Source: Streptomyces flavochromogenes
GTDB taxonomy: Bacteria; Actinomycetota; Actinomycetes; Streptomycetales; Streptomycetaceae
Assembly: GCF_000717595.1 (NCBI RefSeq)
Contig: NZ_JNZO01000008.1
Location: 186,001-250,000, forward strand
DNA: 64,000 nucleotides
Direction of reading: 5' to 3'
Part shown: positions 25,684 through 33,443 of the stretch, piece after piece
How the letters are laid out: each line of letters begins with the position of its first letter
Numbering within the stretch: position 1 is the stretch's first letter
Translations under genes and position numbers: made by a program
The notes under the pieces: model-generated
Told to the model about the DNA's origin: nothing
Database searches by the model: none
The model's input: the letters and a program-made list of their open reading frames with translations, nothing else

Positions 25684-26308
25684 CCGTCGAGGAGGAAGTC
25701 CACCGCCACACGGCGTGGAGGACGATCATGGCGCTGCCGCAGAAGATTAGGACGGCGCCCGCGTAGGTGTTCACCAGGTGCGTGAACGGCGGTGTCGGCA
25801 CCAGCACGTCCGCCGGGTCCTCCGGGGGGTGGGCCACGGTGATCATGGGGCCTGCCTCGCCGTGCAGGAAGCCGCGGTACGTCCCGGCCGCGTCCGGGTA
25901 GACGTACCCCCCGCGGGTCATCGTCGCCCGGGTGGCCGTCACCATGACGCCGTGCCGGTACAGCCACCGTTCCCGTCGCGCGCGGATCACCCCGTACAGG
26001 CCCGACCACAGGCCCAGCCAGGCGAAGCCGCCGATGGGGACAGTGAGCAGCACCAGGTCCCACCTGCCCAGTGAGCCGGCCACCACGCAGAGAGCGACGA
26101 GCGCCAGCAGGTGCCACAGCGTGCCCCGCATGATCCGGCGGTGGAACCTCGTCCGCCACGTGGGGGTGAGCGAGCGGACCACGGCGAACGGCGCCCCGTC
26201 GACGTCATCGCTGTCCGTCCGGTTCGCCAGGAGCGCGTTGACCCCGTCGGCGAAGGCGGTGGCCGCCGCCTCGTCCACGTCGTCGATGCGGTGGACGCGT
26301 GGCGTCAC
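25684..26308 (-). CDS. Membrane protein with its 3' end replaced by IS sequence
   Basis: GTG 26308 (AAGG upstream) opens about 208 codons of authentic-looking protein: a cytoplasmic start, two close membrane segments (about 70-110, WHLLALVALCVVAG and LLTVPIGGFAWLGLW), a loop with TRGGYVYPDAAGTYRGFLHG and a third segment near 185-205. No stop follows in frame: the frame enters the IS remnant at 25683 and runs, antisense to the lipoprotein gene, to a stop at 25295. A stop in another frame lies exactly at 25680. The native C-terminus has therefore been lost or altered. The function is unknown. Confidence 0.6.
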
Positions 26309-26407
26309 CCCGGCCTTACCCCCGACGGGCTGGGCCGGATACGCGCCGAGGGCTGCTCGGTCCTGATCGGCCTACGTCCTACAGAGGGGCCGTGCAAGGA
26401 TGCCGCG

Positions 26408-26995
26408 ATGATCTCAAGCTCACGCATACCGGCAGTGGTTCCCGCAGGGCAGATGGCCAAGATGGACCAGCCGGTGCTCGGCCTTCCGAGCGGCCTGGAG
26501 CTGCGCCCCTGGCGTCTCTCCGACGCCGCTGTCCTGGTGGCCGGGAGCCAGGATCCCGGAGTGCGTCAGTGGAACCGCCTGCTGGTGGAGACACCGGAGG
26601 ACGCGCGTCGGAAAATCGAGAGAATGCACGAGCGTTGGCGGGCCGAGCTGAGTGCGATCTGGGCCATCGCTCGACCGGAAGGTGAGGCCGTGGGCCTGAT
26701 CGGGTGGGGCGACATCGACCTCAGCGGTGGCAGCGCCGAGATCGTCTACTGGGTCCTCCCCGCAGCACGCGGCGGCGGTGTGGTGGTCGAAGCCACGAAG
26801 CGCGTGAGCGAGTGGGCCCTGAAAGACCTCGGCCTGCATCGCCTGCGGCTGTGTCACTCGGTGGCCAACCCGGCGTCCTGCCGTGTCGCGGAGAAGGCCG
26901 GATACTCACTCGAAGGCACCATGCGCAGCGCGCTGCTGCACGCCGACGGATGGCACGACGAGCACCTGCACGCCCTCGTCCAGGGCGACATCTGA
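26408..26995 (+). CDS. GNAT N-acetyltransferase (RimJ/RimL-like)
   Basis: This is a 195-residue acetyl-CoA-dependent transferase. ATG 26408 follows AAGGA by seven bases. The fold is seen in LELRPWRLSDAAVLVAGSQD, GEAVGLIGWGDIDL and the acetyl-CoA pyrophosphate loop AARGGGVVVEATKRVSEWAL, followed by LHRLRLCHSVANPASCRVAE and AGYSLEGTMRSALLHADGWH, the usual end of RimJ-type ribosomal-protein or small-molecule acetyltransferases. The substrate is unknown. The nearest good ribosome site excludes the longer upstream frame. Confidence 0.9.
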   Translation: MISSSRIPAVVPAGQMAKMDQPVLGLPSGLELRPWRLSDAAVLVAGSQDPGVRQWNRLLVETPEDARRKIERMHERWRAELSAIWAIARPEGEAVGLIGWGDIDLSGGSAEIVYWVLPAARGGGVVVEATKRVSEWALKDLGLHRLRLCHSVANPASCRVAEKAGYSLEGTMRSALLHADGWHDEHLHALVQGDI

Positions 26996-27864
26996 CCTTG
27001 CGTCAGTCGGCCGGACCGCTTCCGGAAGAGGTCGTTCGCTTCACCGGATGCCTGCCTTGAGGCTCTCTCCCTCATGCGGCGTCCGGGCGAGCGGCCCGCC
27101 GCGCTCCTCCCGACACGCGTCGGGTGCCCCGTCGCCGTACGCGCTCTCACCGGCCCCTGGTGCGCGGCGACGATTCCCGGTGCGCGAGACACCGTCCGGC
27201 TACCTGTCCGCGTCCGGCGCCGGGCTGGGCACCGCCGCGCCGTATTCGACCCGTCCGGCGGCTTCGTCAGCTGCGGCCCGGCCCCGACGCGTCGGCTGAT
27301 CGAGGGGCCGGTCCGTGGACGGCTGCCCTGGGGGGAATGGGGCCGCACCCGCCGTCCAATTGTCCGGAGAGCTTTCCTTTCCCCCGTTTCCCCAGGTGCC
27401 GAGCCGGGCCACGTGCATCGGCCAGAGGCCCTGGGGGAGCCGCTCTTGAGGGCCTGCGCCCGAGGGCCGCCGGATTCCGCCCTTGGCCGAGCGGGATACG
27501 GCTGGTGGGGTGGGCCGCTTCGTGCCGCAGACGTCCTCGCCGTGCGGGGCTTCCACCGGGTCGCCGCCGTCGCGCAGAACACTCGGCCCGAGGGCTTCGA
27601 CCGAGGCGCAGGGCGGCACGGGAGCGCGGACGTGGCCCCGCTCCGATGCCGCGCGGCCCTCATGGAGAAGCTGCCCGTGCTCGCCCCCGTGACCGAGACG
27701 TGGACGACGGCGCCCGTTGTGCCGGACGTGACGCTGATGGTGGCGGGCTCGGTGTCGGCCTCCAGCGGCCAGTCGCCCAGCGGCAGGGGCGAGTGCCCCG
27801 GGTTCGCGGACGGTTGCGACGCTCCCCCTGCCGCATCAGGCGGCGGGCCGCTACCGTGGTCCTC
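26996..27864. other. Long stretch without a firmly recognisable gene
   Basis: Long frames are open on both strands, which is common in GC-rich DNA, but none has a ribosome site with a convincing protein. On the minus strand at about 27660-27830 the frame reads LPLGDWPLEADTEPATISVT followed by GTTGAVVHVSVTG, which looks like genuine protein and may be a remnant of a regulator or binding protein. Confidence 0.45.
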
Positions 27865-28086
27865 ATGGCGCGCGAAATCAGGATCGAGATCAGCGATGAG
27901 GCGTACGAGGCGCTGGAGCGTGTCGCAGCCGAGAAGCACGTGCCCGCCGAGGACTACGCGGGCCGGGTGCTGGACGCCGACCTGACCCGCGCACGGTTCG
28001 TCGAAGGCGCCCGGTCCTTCGTCGCCCAGCACGGCCAGGCCTTCGCGAAGCACTTCGGCCGCCCCGCCGGCGCCGACGCGGCCTGA
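27865..28086 (+). CDS. Antitoxin of a type II toxin-antitoxin pair
   Basis: This 73-residue protein starts at ATG 27865 with MAREIRIEISDEAYEALERV, the beta strand plus helix of a ribbon-helix-helix DNA-binding antitoxin, followed by AAEKHVPAEDYAGRVLDADL and a C-terminal helix with FVEGARSFVAQHG that would wrap the toxin. Its stop is 13 bases before the Doc-like gene, so the two form one operon, as in known Fic/Doc-type pairs of streptomycetes. It likely neutralises the toxin and represses the operon. Confidence 0.8.
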   Translation: MAREIRIEISDEAYEALERVAAEKHVPAEDYAGRVLDADLTRARFVEGARSFVAQHGQAFAKHFGRPAGADAA

Positions 28087-28099
28087 TCGCGGCCTGCGC

Positions 28100-28471
28100 G
28101 TGATACTCACGGTCGATCTCTCCTGGCTGCTCGAAATCGCCCAGCAGGAGATCCCCGGCGATCCGGAGATCGCCGACTGGGGCTCGCTCGAAGCCGCCCG
28201 CGCCCGCCACGCCTTCCGCGTCATGGACGTCCCGGTCTACGAGCGCCCGCACCACCGTGCGGCCGCCCTGTTGGAACAGCTCGTCCGCGTCCCCGCCCTG
28301 GAGCACTCCAACGAGCTGTACGGCGTGGTCGTCGCGGCTGCTTACCTCCACGCCTGCGGGTATCCGGTCGACGTGACGGCGGAAGAGGCGATCGACCTCG
28401 TCGAGCAGGTTGCCGAAGGCCGGGTCGACGTCCGGCAGGTTGCCGTGGTCCTCAAGGAATGGGTTCGCTGA
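28100..28471 (+). CDS. Doc-like (Fic-fold) toxin
   Basis: This is a 123-residue protein. The helical layout (TVDLSWLLEIAQQ, HHRAAALLEQLVRVPALEHS, NELYGVVVAAAYLHACGY, EEAIDLVEQVAEGRVDVRQV) matches short Doc toxins of the Fic superfamily. The catalytic HPFxxGNxR motif is not intact: the corresponding place reads HSNELYG (69-75), with the histidine and an Asn but no Gly-Asn-Arg. Doc kinases phosphorylate EF-Tu; whether this variant is active is uncertain. It sits 13 bases after its antitoxin gene. Confidence 0.75.
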   Translation: MILTVDLSWLLEIAQQEIPGDPEIADWGSLEAARARHAFRVMDVPVYERPHHRAAALLEQLVRVPALEHSNELYGVVVAAAYLHACGYPVDVTAEEAIDLVEQVAEGRVDVRQVAVVLKEWVR

Positions 28472-28775
28472 CCCACCGGCTCGTCCCAGGGGAGCCGGAT
28501 CAGATCTCGGTGAGCTGGAAGATCAGCTTGCCGAGCCGTGGCAGGCGTACGGGCACGGCGGAGTCGATGCGACAGCAGTCGCAGCTTCGGCAGATGCGGG
28601 AGCAGGCTGCGGACGGGCGCCGTCGAAGCCCGCGGGGCAGTTTGAGCGCTGAGCGCTATGGCGTGTCGTCAAAAGGACGACGGCCCGTGAGGTCGGGCTG
28701 ACCCGCGCGGAGGACGGGGCAGCCGTGGACGAGACCTAGGTGCCGGCGCCGCAGTGCCTGGGTGATGATTCACCG

Positions 28776-29246
28776 ATGTTGAACGTCTCCGGCGCGGACG
28801 ATGCCGAAAGTACAGCTCTCCTGCTGACCGTGATGTACCGGCTGCACAAGAAACTGGGTGATTTCACCACTCAGCTCTACGTCGCGCACACCTTCGGGGA
28901 TGACTCCGGGCTGGTGCACGACATCGTGATCGAAAGGCACGCCGCAGGACCTGAACTGAGGCTCTACCATCGCTTCAGCTTCTTCGCGGAGGGCGATGCT
29001 GAGGTCAGCGAGCTGCGGTTCTCGGCAGGTGTGACCATGACATCGGCCGGGTGCATCGTTGAAGCCACGGTGGATGTCTACCTTGAACGGCCCTTCGGAG
29101 AGTTCGGCGCCGACGTCCACACCCTCTACTTCGAGCGGATCGATCAACTTTCCCTCACGGACGCCCTGAGTTGTCTGGAGGAGCAGGTCACGGCGCTCTG
29201 CACCATGGGCGATATCCCGAATCGTCTTGGTTTCGACACGCGTTGA
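28776..29246 (+). CDS. Hypothetical protein
   Basis: This is a 156-residue soluble protein with an acidic start, no signal peptide or membrane segment, and alternating beta-rich stretches (LTVMYRLHKKLGDFTTQLYV, VSELRFSAGVTMTSAGCIVE, ATVDVYLERPFGEFGADVHT), ending in a helix. ATG 28776 is preferred, although GTG 28740 is also in frame. Third-position GC is lower than in neighbours, suggesting recent transfer. It stops inside the start of the downstream transposase fragment. The family is not recognised; the small domain is of the kind found in immunity proteins. Confidence 0.6.
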   Translation: MLNVSGADDAESTALLLTVMYRLHKKLGDFTTQLYVAHTFGDDSGLVHDIVIERHAAGPELRLYHRFSFFAEGDAEVSELRFSAGVTMTSAGCIVEATVDVYLERPFGEFGADVHTLYFERIDQLSLTDALSCLEEQVTALCTMGDIPNRLGFDTR

Positions 29247-29254
29247 TCGTGACC

Positions 29255-29475
29255 ATCTCCTCGGCGGCACCACAGGAGACGGGCGCAAGCTTCACTCCCA
29301 GCGAGGAGTGCAGCCAGGGTGACGGCTGTTCGGTGACGGTTGTTTCGTAGGGGCCGGCGATTCTGTCGTACCGGGTGGCGATGCCTCGCCACTGTTTGAG
29401 GCGGTTGAAGCGTCGTTCCACGACGTTGCGGTACTTGGAGGTCTCGCGGTCGAAGACCGGCGGGCGGCCTCCGCA
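29255..29475 (-). mobile_element. C-terminal fragment of an IS5-family transposase
   Basis: The minus-strand frame reads FDRETSKYRNVVERRFNRLK followed by QWRGIATRYDRIAGPYETTV, the DDE glutamate region (VERRFNRLK) and C-terminus of Streptomyces IS5-family transposases. In the neighbouring frame VTLAALLAG continues the expected end, so a frameshift is present. The N-terminal two thirds is missing. No terminal inverted repeat could be identified. Confidence 0.75.
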
Positions 29476-29554
29476 GCTGCCCCGCCGGGCCCGATTCCGG
29501 ACCGGGCGCGGCCGGACTGATGCCCCGCCCGCACGCCCACCTCCACCCCGCCGC

Positions 29555-29597
29555 GTGACCGCGAGGTGCGCCGCAACGGGGCGCACCTCGCGGTCAC
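29555..29597 (-). terminator. Strong terminator after the membrane/sigma-like gene
   Basis: A perfect 18-bp stem (GTGACCGCGAGGTGCGCC and its complement) with a 7-base loop lies nine bases after the stop at 29606. It also separates the gene from the transposase remnant. Confidence 0.85.
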
Positions 29598-29605
29598 CGC
29601 TCGCG

Positions 29606-31615
29606 TCACGGTCCGCCCGAATACCGCTCGGCCTCTTCCCAGCCCCGCAGTTCACCGGAACCAGGCACCGTGCCGGTCAGCCGCACCTGGCCGTCCGCGT
29701 TCGTGCGGACAGCCAGGACCTGTCCCCGTACGGTGGCGGAGACGGGACCACGGGCGGTGACCGTGGTCACGGCGCGGCTCCCGGCGGCGAGGAAGTAGCG
29801 TGCCCCGGACGGCGCCGTCCAGTACGTGCCGGCCAACAGATGCTGGCCGAAGCGACTGCACGCCGCCGTGTCCTCGCGTGCCGGGCCCGGCACCCGTACC
29901 GGCCGGCTGTGTGCGTCCTCCCCCTCCCACGCCACGGTCACGCGGCCGTGCCCGTCCCAGTTCTCCGCGCGCGTGCAGGTCCAGGTGGCGCGTCCGGCCC
30001 GCTCCGGAAGGGCCTGGCGGGCGAACTCCCACCGGTTCACGGCCCGTACGCCGGTGCCCCGCAATCCCGGCAGCGCGCAGGCCGTACGGGCCCAGGCGGC
30101 GAGGCCCGCCGCCGACGTCGCCTCTCGCGGCTGGCGGGCCGGGGCTCCGGTCCCCGGTGCCGGGGACCACGTCAGGTGCGCGGGGCTGAGCTCCCCGAGG
30201 TCCGCAAGCAGGAAGGAGTGGTCCTCGACGATCCGGGTGGAGGACCGCACCTGCAGCGCGGGAAGGCGACGGCAGTCGCCCGGCGCTTCCGGTACGGGGT
30301 CGGTGACGCCGTCCACGGAGACGGCCAGCCGCCGGGCGGGCACGTCGGGCCGGAGGAGGTCGCGCACCGCGCTCTCGTCGATCCAGGGGGCGAGCAGGAA
30401 CCGTGCTCCGAGTCGTGTTCTGCTCACCGCCACGGCCGCGCCGGTGGTCACGTCCGAGTCGTCCGCCCGGGCCAGTTCGAGGACCGCCCCGCCCCGGCCG
30501 GTCGACGGCTCGGCATACCGGATGATCCGGCCGCCGTCGTGCAGGAGGACGATGGCGGAGCCGTCGACCGTGCCGGCGAAGAGCAGCCGGGCCGGTGCGG
30601 CGGGCGGGGTCGTCGGTGTGCCCGGCGTGACGCTCACCCGGACGCCGGGTCGGTCGCCGGTGCTCTGAGCCCAGGCGTGGAGGGCGCGGGACAGCAGGGC
30701 CGTGTCGCCGGTCCGCGTTCCGCGGGCGGGCCACTGGGTCAGGTCGACGCGAGCGGTGTCGGACCATCGGTCGGCGGGGGTGCGGAGCAGGAGCCCGGGG
30801 TCGGTCGCGCGGGCGGCCGCGGCGGCGAGGGCCGTGACGGGTGGCGACGGCGTCGGCGGGGTGGGCGGCTCGGGGCGTAGGGTGAGTACGGCGGTCGTGG
30901 ACGCGACGAGCAGCACGGCGGCAACGAGGGCGGTGAATCGCTTCCGGTGCCGGCGGCGCAGCAGGTCCGTCGGTCGTGCCTGCACGGTGCAGGGGTCGAA
31001 CTCCGCGCCGTGCAGGAGCGATTCGGCATCGGTGCCGACGGTGGTGCGGAGGCGCTCGGCGGCGTGGAGGGCTTCGTCGGGCGTGGGCACGCCCGCGGCG
31101 GTGAGGAGCAGGGCTGCGGACTGCGCGGTGAGTCCTTCGAGGACGCGCAGGGCGAAGGCGGCCCGTGCGTCAGGGGTCATCGTGGCCAGTCTGGATTCCA
31201 GCGCGAGCTCGTCGTCGCTGCCGGCCCGGGGGAAGAGCCTCAGCCCCATGACGGTGGGAAGCGGGGTGCGCCCGAGGGACCACCGGGGGCGGGAGGCCGC
31301 CCGCAGCGCGGCGGACACGACGCCTTGCCGTAGCCAGACGAGGACCGGTCCCGGCTCGCCGCGCTGCGCGGGAACCGTGGGTGCGGGTGTCGGGCCGGGA
31401 CGAGAGGGGGCCGCCGCCGCGAGGGACTTCTGCACGAGCGCGTGCGCGGCGAGCACCCGGCGGTGCCTGCCGAGGGCGGGCGGGAGAATCAGGTGGGCGA
31501 GCCGGACGAGCCGTGGATAGTGCTCGACGAGCGCCGCCTCGGCATCGTTCCGACTCGGGCGAGGGGGCGCGGCGGAGGATATGTCGGTGCTGGGGAAGGT
31601 GTCGTGGGACTGCAT
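29606..31615 (-). CDS. Large membrane protein with sigma-like cytoplasmic N-terminus
   Basis: This is a 669-residue protein from ATG 31615. Residues 20-210 contain LVEHYPRLVRLAHLILPPAL, reminiscent of region 2 of ECF sigma factors, and DARAAFALRVLEGLTAQSAA followed by EALHAAERLRTT, resembling a region-4-like helical domain, but no clear promoter-binding motifs. A membrane segment (about 228-247, FTALVAAVLLVASTTAVLTL) is followed by a Pro-rich linker and about 400 extracellular residues with four or more cysteines and no known enzyme motif. The 17-bp dyad lies 79 bases upstream. There is no clear ribosome site. The function is unknown and the sigma likeness is tentative. Confidence 0.7.
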   Translation of the reverse strand: MQSHDTFPSTDISSAAPPRPSRNDAEAALVEHYPRLVRLAHLILPPALGRHRRVLAAHALVQKSLAAAAPSRPGPTPAPTVPAQRGEPGPVLVWLRQGVVSAALRAASRPRWSLGRTPLPTVMGLRLFPRAGSDDELALESRLATMTPDARAAFALRVLEGLTAQSAALLLTAAGVPTPDEALHAAERLRTTVGTDAESLLHGAEFDPCTVQARPTDLLRRRHRKRFTALVAAVLLVASTTAVLTLRPEPPTPPTPSPPVTALAAAAARATDPGLLLRTPADRWSDTARVDLTQWPARGTRTGDTALLSRALHAWAQSTGDRPGVRVSVTPGTPTTPPAAPARLLFAGTVDGSAIVLLHDGGRIIRYAEPSTGRGGAVLELARADDSDVTTGAAVAVSRTRLGARFLLAPWIDESAVRDLLRPDVPARRLAVSVDGVTDPVPEAPGDCRRLPALQVRSSTRIVEDHSFLLADLGELSPAHLTWSPAPGTGAPARQPREATSAAGLAAWARTACALPGLRGTGVRAVNRWEFARQALPERAGRATWTCTRAENWDGHGRVTVAWEGEDAHSRPVRVPGPAREDTAACSRFGQHLLAGTYWTAPSGARYFLAAGSRAVTTVTARGPVSATVRGQVLAVRTNADGQVRLTGTVPGSGELRGWEEAERYSGGP

Positions 31616-31693
31616 GACTGTGCAAACGAGAGGCGCAGGGACCGGTCACCTCGGACGGGTGCTCTGGGGGTGCCCCGGGGCGGAAGCCGCACT

Positions 31694-31710
31694 CGCATCG
31701 TTTGTGCGTC
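31694..31710 (-). promoter_or_regulatory. 17-bp dyad motif, copy 1
   Basis: CGCATCGTTTGTGCGTC is identical to the sequence at 36992-37008. It contains the dyad CGCA-N7-TGCG and lies 79 bases before the start of the 31615 gene, in the same orientation relative to transcription as the other copy. It could be an operator or an ECF-type promoter element. Confidence 0.6.
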
Positions 31711-31786
31711 ACTCTGGGGGAGGGAGCGCAGAGGCGACACGCGGCGACTTGCGGCGGCACCACGGGCCCTTGCCCGGGGGCGGGCG

Positions 31787-31826
31787 TGTTCCCTACGACG
31801 CAGCGGCCACGACGTCGTAGGGAACA
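31787..31826. terminator. 14-bp inverted repeat between the lipid operon and the 31615 gene
   Basis: TGTTCCCTACGACG and its exact complement CGTCGTAGGGAACA are separated by 12 bases. The repeat lies 137 bases beyond the end of the five-gene operon and 172 bases before the 31615 gene on the same strand. It may terminate the operon or act as an operator. Apart from this and the 17-bp motif, the 347-base gap (31616-31962) has no gene. Confidence 0.55.
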
Positions 31827-31962
31827 AGCCGCCGCGGTCGCGAAAAGCCGGCTCGGGAGGCAGCACCGCGGCCGGCACAGCGCGGGTCCTGCTCGCCTGC
31901 GTGCCGGGCGAGCAGCACGCTCGCGCGCCTGTCCGGCCCGCGCGATCCGGCCCCCGCCGGCC

Positions 31963-32631
31963 TCAGCCGCCTGGCTCGGCCAGGGGCAGCAGCGCGGAGG
32001 TGATCTCGGCGGTGAGGCGGTGCCAGCGGGTGGCGCCCCGGAGCATCGAATGCCCTCCGGTGGCCATCCGGATCCCGACCGCCTCGGCGCCCGCCTCCCG
32101 GGCCCTGCGCACGAAGTCCCAGGACTCCCGGGCGGAGGTGATCCGGTCCGCCTCGTCGTGCAGGACGCGGATCGCGCGTCCCGCGAGGTGCCCGACGGGC
32201 TCACCCGGCGGGCACCAGGGAGCCAGGGCCACCACACCGCGCACCATCGGGTCGCCGGCGGCGCTCAGCGCGGCGCGGCCGCCCATCGAGTGACCGACGA
32301 GCACGACGGGGATCCGTCCGGCCCGCTCCCGCAACCGCACGAGCGCTGCCGCCGCGTCCAGGGCCGCGTCACGGCGGGCGCCGTTCCAGCCCCGGTGCCG
32401 GTAGCGGACCTCCGCGACGAGCACCTCCCGATCGGCGAGCGCACGCGCGACGGCGGTCGCGAACGGGCGCATGCGGAGGGCGGGCAGGTTGACCGGGGGT
32501 GGCGGCCCGAGGCCCTCGGAGCGACCGCCGTGCAGCAGGAGCACGGCCGCGACGGGGACGGCCGGCGCGCTGCGTACGACGAGACAGCCTGCGTCGCCGT
32601 GCCGGACCGCAGAGGTGGCCTCGGGCGTCAT
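31963..32631 (-). CDS. Alpha/beta hydrolase, last gene of the lipid-modification operon
   Basis: This is a 222-residue dienelactone-hydrolase-like enzyme. It has an oxyanion strand VAAVLLLHGG, the nucleophile serine in VVLVGHSMGGRAALSAAG, an acid in VLHDEADRITSARESW and histidine in MATGGHSMLRG. Its ATG overlaps the DUF1295 stop by 4 bases (ATGA), so it is translated from the same operon mRNA. A role as an esterase or thioesterase acting on the modified lipid is a reasonable inference but unproven. Confidence 0.85.
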   Translation of the reverse strand: MTPEATSAVRHGDAGCLVVRSAPAVPVAAVLLLHGGRSEGLGPPPPVNLPALRMRPFATAVARALADREVLVAEVRYRHRGWNGARRDAALDAAAALVRLRERAGRIPVVLVGHSMGGRAALSAAGDPMVRGVVALAPWCPPGEPVGHLAGRAIRVLHDEADRITSARESWDFVRRAREAGAEAVGIRMATGGHSMLRGATRWHRLTAEITSALLPLAEPGG

Positions 32632-33443
32632 CGGGCTTCGGTCCGGTGGACGGGCCGGCGGGGCGGGCGAGGCAGGAAGCCGCTCGTACGGGCGGCGTAG
32701 GCCGCGTAACCCGGGCGGTGCGCCATGTGGGCCTCCAGGAGCCGCTTGCCGCTTCCCCAGATCAGCAGGGCACTCATCACCAGGGGTGACACCAGGACGA
32801 TGACAGCAGTCTGCCAGTTCGCGCAGGCGCACAGATAGAGCCCCCACCAGACCAGGAAGTCACCGAAGTAGTTGGGGTGCCGGGTCCAGCTCCAGAGTCC
32901 CCGGTCCATGATCCGTCCGCGGTTCGCCGGGTCGGACTTGAATCGGGCGAGCTGGTGGTCCCCGACCGTCTCGAAGGCGAGGCCCGCCGCCCAGAGGCCG
33001 AGGCCGAGCGTGAGCAGCGCATCCGGTCCCTCGGGCAGGTAGGCCGCAGCCTGGACGGGAAGGGAGACGAGCCAGACGAGGGAGCCCTGGAGGAGATAGA
33101 CGGTGCGCAGTGCGTAGAGCGCCGGATGGCCGGAGGCCCGGGCGAGCATCTTCGCGTAGCGCGGGTCCTCGCCGTGGCCACGGCCTCGGCGGGCGATGTG
33201 GAAGGCGAGCCTCAGCCCCCACAGACTGGTCGCGAGGGTGACGGCGAGTCTCCGGCCGTCGTCCCCGTACCCGGCGGAGAGGGCCCAGGTGACGACGGCG
33301 ACGGCGGTGAACGCGACGCCCCAGGCGATGTCGACGATACGGTGGACGCCCTTCACCGAGGCGATCGCGAAGGTCACCAGCATGACGGTGAGGGCCGCTC
33401 CGGCCGACGCGGCCAGGTTGACCGCCAGCGCGGACGCGTTCAT
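32628..33443 (-). CDS. DUF1295 (steroid 5-alpha-reductase-like) membrane protein
   Basis: This is a 271-residue protein with six or more membrane segments. The family motifs are seen: SVKGVHRIVDIAWGVAF near the start, LRTVYLLQGSLVWLVSLPVQ, and the conserved C-terminal RGLWSWTRHPNYFGDFLVWW (Asn-Tyr and His-Pro core shared with NADPH-dependent 5-alpha reductases). It probably reduces or isomerises a lipid double bond in the membrane. Both ends overlap neighbours by 4 bases (start with the cyclopropane-synthase-like stop, stop with the hydrolase start). Confidence 0.9.
   Translation of the reverse strand: MNASALAVNLAASAGAALTVMLVTFAIASVKGVHRIVDIAWGVAFTAVAVVTWALSAGYGDDGRRLAVTLATSLWGLRLAFHIARRGRGHGEDPRYAKMLARASGHPALYALRTVYLLQGSLVWLVSLPVQAAAYLPEGPDALLTLGLGLWAAGLAFETVGDHQLARFKSDPANRGRIMDRGLWSWTRHPNYFGDFLVWWGLYLCACANWQTAVIVLVSPLVMSALLIWGSGKRLLEAHMAHRPGYAAYAARTSGFLPRPPRRPVHRTEAR

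Noticed and set aside
26854..28224. 456-codon minus-strand open frame
   Set aside because: It overlaps the toxin-antitoxin genes and the GNAT gene and lacks a start region; low-complexity Arg/Pro/Ser composition marks it as a shadow frame, apart from a possible short remnant noted in the region entry.
31702..32700. 332-codon plus-strand open frame across the hydrolase gene
   Set aside because: It is antisense to the hydrolase and the DUF1295 gene, and its sequence is Arg/Gly-rich without motifs.
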